Origin: a bacterium UBA1790
Lineage (GTDB): Bacteria; Bacteroidota; Bacteroidia; Bacteroidales; Muribaculaceae
Length of the DNA: 6,655 nucleotides
Assembly: GCA_002314465.1 (NCBI GenBank)
Contig: DCGA01000051.1
Coordinates: 272 to 6,926, forward strand
Direction of reading: 5' to 3'
Position numbers and translations under genes: made by a program
Shown: positions 4,733-6,655 of the stretch, in pieces
Layout: every line of letters begins with the position of its first letter
How positions within the stretch are numbered: position 1 is the stretch's first letter
The notes under the pieces: model-generated
What the model was told of the DNA's origin: nothing
What the model saw: only the letters and a program-made list of their open reading frames with translations
Databases searched by the model: none

Positions 4733-6655
4733 TTACTTAATCACCTTCGAAGTCTTGACTGTACCGTCGGTGTAAGTGGTCTTAACCACGTTGAAACCGT
4801 CGTGAGCAACCTTGCTTGTCTGGCCCAGTGCGTTAACATACTCTACGCTTGCAACAGTCTTGGCAGTGATATCCTCAACTGCGGTAGGAGTAGCTTCAAT
4901 ATCAAGAACATAGAGCTTGATGTTGTCGGTATAGTTCTCGGCATAGGGATCAGCCTTGAAGGCAACCTTCTTGCTCATTGCGGGAGCAACCTTAGCCTTG
5001 CTCTTGCTGGGAGCCTGCTTAGCAGCCTTCTTGGGAGCGCTAGTGTCATCCGAAACCTCCCAAGGCTCAAGGAGCTTAGCTACAGCAAATACGGTGATTT
5101 CATCGCCCTCGTTAATGTCAGACTTCAGTGCAGGAGCATAGTTGTCAAACACCAGTTCCACAGCAACACTGTTATCGTCCGCCAAGTGCTGGGCATAGCA
5201 TTTGCCGTCGCTTGCAACATGGTAGGTTGCACCCATGAGAATCAGGTTCTCGGCAGGAGCGGGATAGAAGCCGTTTTCGCCACCAAGTTCATATATGTAG
5301 GTCTTGATGTCCTCGGGATCCTCAACAGCGAGTTCCTCGGGTTCAGAGTTCACTGCGAGAACGGGGTCGGTAAGGCTACCGGTGATAACGCCCTTAACAG
5401 TGTTGGGAGCGATAACAGTCATTTGAGAAACCTTGTTGTAGAGCTCGTCGTTGCCTGTGAAGTCAAGGGCAATCCAGTCGGGATACCAGTCCTCATACCA
5501 TGTGTAACCCCAAGCGGCGTACTCGTCGTAGAGAATGCTCTCAACGTTGTCGGTAACGTAGATGAGCTTCTTGCCGCTCACGAGGTCCTCGATGGGAGTT
5601 GCCACATAAAGAGAGTCGTTAAGGGTGAGCTGTGTACCGTCTTCCTCGCCATAGTAGGTAACCTTCCACAGTTTGGTAGTGTACTCATACTTCTCGATGT
5701 TGATGGGGAAAATCTGATAGTTGTTGTTATAGATTGTCACCATAGCCTCAACGGTGTAATCGGCATCAAGGTCGGTGGGATAGTCAATCTTGAACTTGTT
5801 GAAACCGGGAACATCAACGTCGGTGCCATCAGAGCCCTCACCGGTCATGGTGAAGTTGCCGCTATCGTCAATCGCACTAAGTTTAACGCCCACAGCGATA
5901 ACCTTGAAGTTTTCCCAAGCCTGGTCGGCATCCAGGATATCATCCAGATAACCGGTCATGTCAAATGCCTCGTAATAGTAGGGGTCGGAAACCGTCTTGA
6001 TTGAGTTTTCGAATCCTGCAGGGGTGGTTGCCTCAACAAGACCCTTGTAAGTTGTCTTCTTGGCAGTCCAACCGGCGGGGATAATATCGCCTATCTTGTA
6101 CTCCTTGCAACAGTTTCCGTAAACGAGACCTGCCCATGCATAACCGTCTTCGTCAATCTGCTGCAGATAGAGATAACCACCGCTCTGATAGTTCACGAAT
6201 GCCTCGGTAGTGAACTGGAATTCAGTACCATCGTCAAGGTCGGCCATGTAAGCGAGTGAATCAAGCTGGTACTTAGTGGGGTCGGGGGTGAAACCGCTAC
6301 CGTCGCCAGTGGGTGCATCTTCGCTGGTAGTAACCACGATAGACGAAATCTGGCTATTCTTTGAACCAGAATGAACCAGAGAAACGTTTGAAACGCTGCC
6401 TGTCCATGTACCGGTCTTTTCGTTGACTGTGTAAGTACCCTTGTCGGCCTTGAGCGAGAAGTTGGTATCGCTGTAAGCATTCACTGTGATGCCGGTAATA
6501 CTACCGCTTGCCACTGCCAACTTAACGCTGCCGCCATCATAAACGCGCAGGGTAAATGTGCCCTGAGAGTTCCACACGCGTGTTGAAGTACCACCGTCGG
6601 TTGTTGTGAGTGTAACACCATCCACAGTGATTTTAGAGCCGGTTGTGTTCACGGC
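4733..6655 (-). CDS. Large beta-rich, probably exported protein with T9SS-like C-terminal tail (5' end outside window)
   Basis: The frame is open to the window edge. The GTG at 6652 is an internal Val codon inside a continuing domain, not a credible start, so the N-terminus and any signal peptide are missing. Numbering the in-window Ala at 6655 as residue 1, 640 residues are seen. Residues about 2-112 are a Thr/Ser/Gly-rich beta module ending in SSIVVTTSED, a style common in Bacteroidales surface proteins. After a Gly/Pro linker, about 125-322 resembles OB-fold-like modules of such proteins (FTTEAFVNYQSGGYLYLQQ, GDIIPAGW). About 323-535 is acidic and aromatic-rich, notably at 376-399. A Lys/Ala/Pro/Ser-rich linker (about 536-569) leads to a tail at 592-640 with VEYVNALGQ and TTYTDGTVKTSKVIK, resembling type IX secretion sorting domains. 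No catalytic motif is recognised; substrate binding or adhesion is only a guess. A terminator follows closely. Confidence 0.85.
   Translation of the reverse strand, partial: AVNTTGSKITVDGVTLTTTDGGTSTRVWNSQGTFTLRVYDGGSVKLAVASGSITGITVNAYSDTNFSLKADKGTYTVNEKTGTWTGSVSNVSLVHSGSKNSQISSIVVTTSEDAPTGDGSGFTPDPTKYQLDSLAYMADLDDGTEFQFTTEAFVNYQSGGYLYLQQIDEDGYAWAGLVYGNCCKEYKIGDIIPAGWTAKKTTYKGLVEATTPAGFENSIKTVSDPYYYEAFDMTGYLDDILDADQAWENFKVIAVGVKLSAIDDSGNFTMTGEGSDGTDVDVPGFNKFKIDYPTDLDADYTVEAMVTIYNNNYQIFPINIEKYEYTTKLWKVTYYGEEDGTQLTLNDSLYVATPIEDLVSGKKLIYVTDNVESILYDEYAAWGYTWYEDWYPDWIALDFTGNDELYNKVSQMTVIAPNTVKGVITGSLTDPVLAVNSEPEELAVEDPEDIKTYIYELGGENGFYPAPAENLILMGATYHVASDGKCYAQHLADDNSVAVELVFDNYAPALKSDINEGDEITVFAVAKLLEPWEVSDDTSAPKKAAKQAPSKSKAKVAPAMSKKVAFKADPYAENYTDNIKLYVLDIEATPTAVEDITAKTVASVEYVNALGQTSKVAHDGFNVVKTTYTDGTVKTSKVIK

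Noticed and set aside
4670..6004. A 444-codon open frame on the plus strand opposite the exported-protein gene
   Set aside because: It is fully antisense to a well-supported protein. Its translation is Val/Leu/Asn-rich without recognisable domains, and it begins inside the terminator hairpin.
1..6655. Search for a novel defence system, mobile element, CRISPR array or tRNA
   Set aside because: No transposase, integrase, nuclease, repeat array, cloverleaf or inverted terminal repeats were seen. The genes are core respiratory and ATP synthase genes plus one secreted protein.

Overview
The window reads like a chromosomal piece of a Bacteroidales bacterium (phylum Bacteroidota). Four things point there. 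There is a nuoA-nuoB-nuoCD-nuoH gene set with fused nuoCD. The nuo promoter has the TTTG/TAnnTTTG form used by the Bacteroidota primary sigma factor, at exact spacing. Several genes have AT-rich leaders with little or no Shine-Dalgarno sequence. A large beta-rich, apparently exported protein ends in a tail resembling those of gut Bacteroidales. A Muribaculaceae-like origin is my best guess from that tail, but it is not proven. All convincing genes are on the minus strand, so transcription runs from high to low coordinates.

Region 6655-4733 holds the 3' part of a large, probably exported, multi-domain protein of unknown function; its 5' end lies outside the window. A strong intrinsic terminator (4679-4638) follows it. 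Region 4732-4339 is a gene-free interval of about 390 bases. It holds that terminator, a GT-rich (minus strand) stretch, a second terminator-like hairpin (4544-4502), the nuo promoter (4483-4452) and a leader of about 105 bases.

Region 4338-552 encodes complex I subunits NuoA, NuoB, NuoCD and NuoH, closely packed (nuoA and nuoB overlap; the later gaps are 25 and 55 bases). These subunits surround the quinone site: NuoB carries cluster N2, the D part of NuoCD lines the quinone pocket, and NuoA and NuoH form the membrane side. Region 485-1 is the N-terminal third of atpD, the F1 ATP synthase beta subunit, cut by the window edge inside its P-loop.

The main oddity is the layout. nuoH is followed after 66 bases by atpD, where nuoI-J-K-L-M-N would be expected, and I see no clear promoter or terminator in that gap. 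If this is not an assembly join, complex I quinone-module genes and the F1Fo synthase genes may share a transcript, with the rest of nuo located elsewhere. I found no RNA genes, CRISPR array, insertion sequence or evident defence system. This is mostly ordinary core energy metabolism beside one uncharacterised secreted protein.
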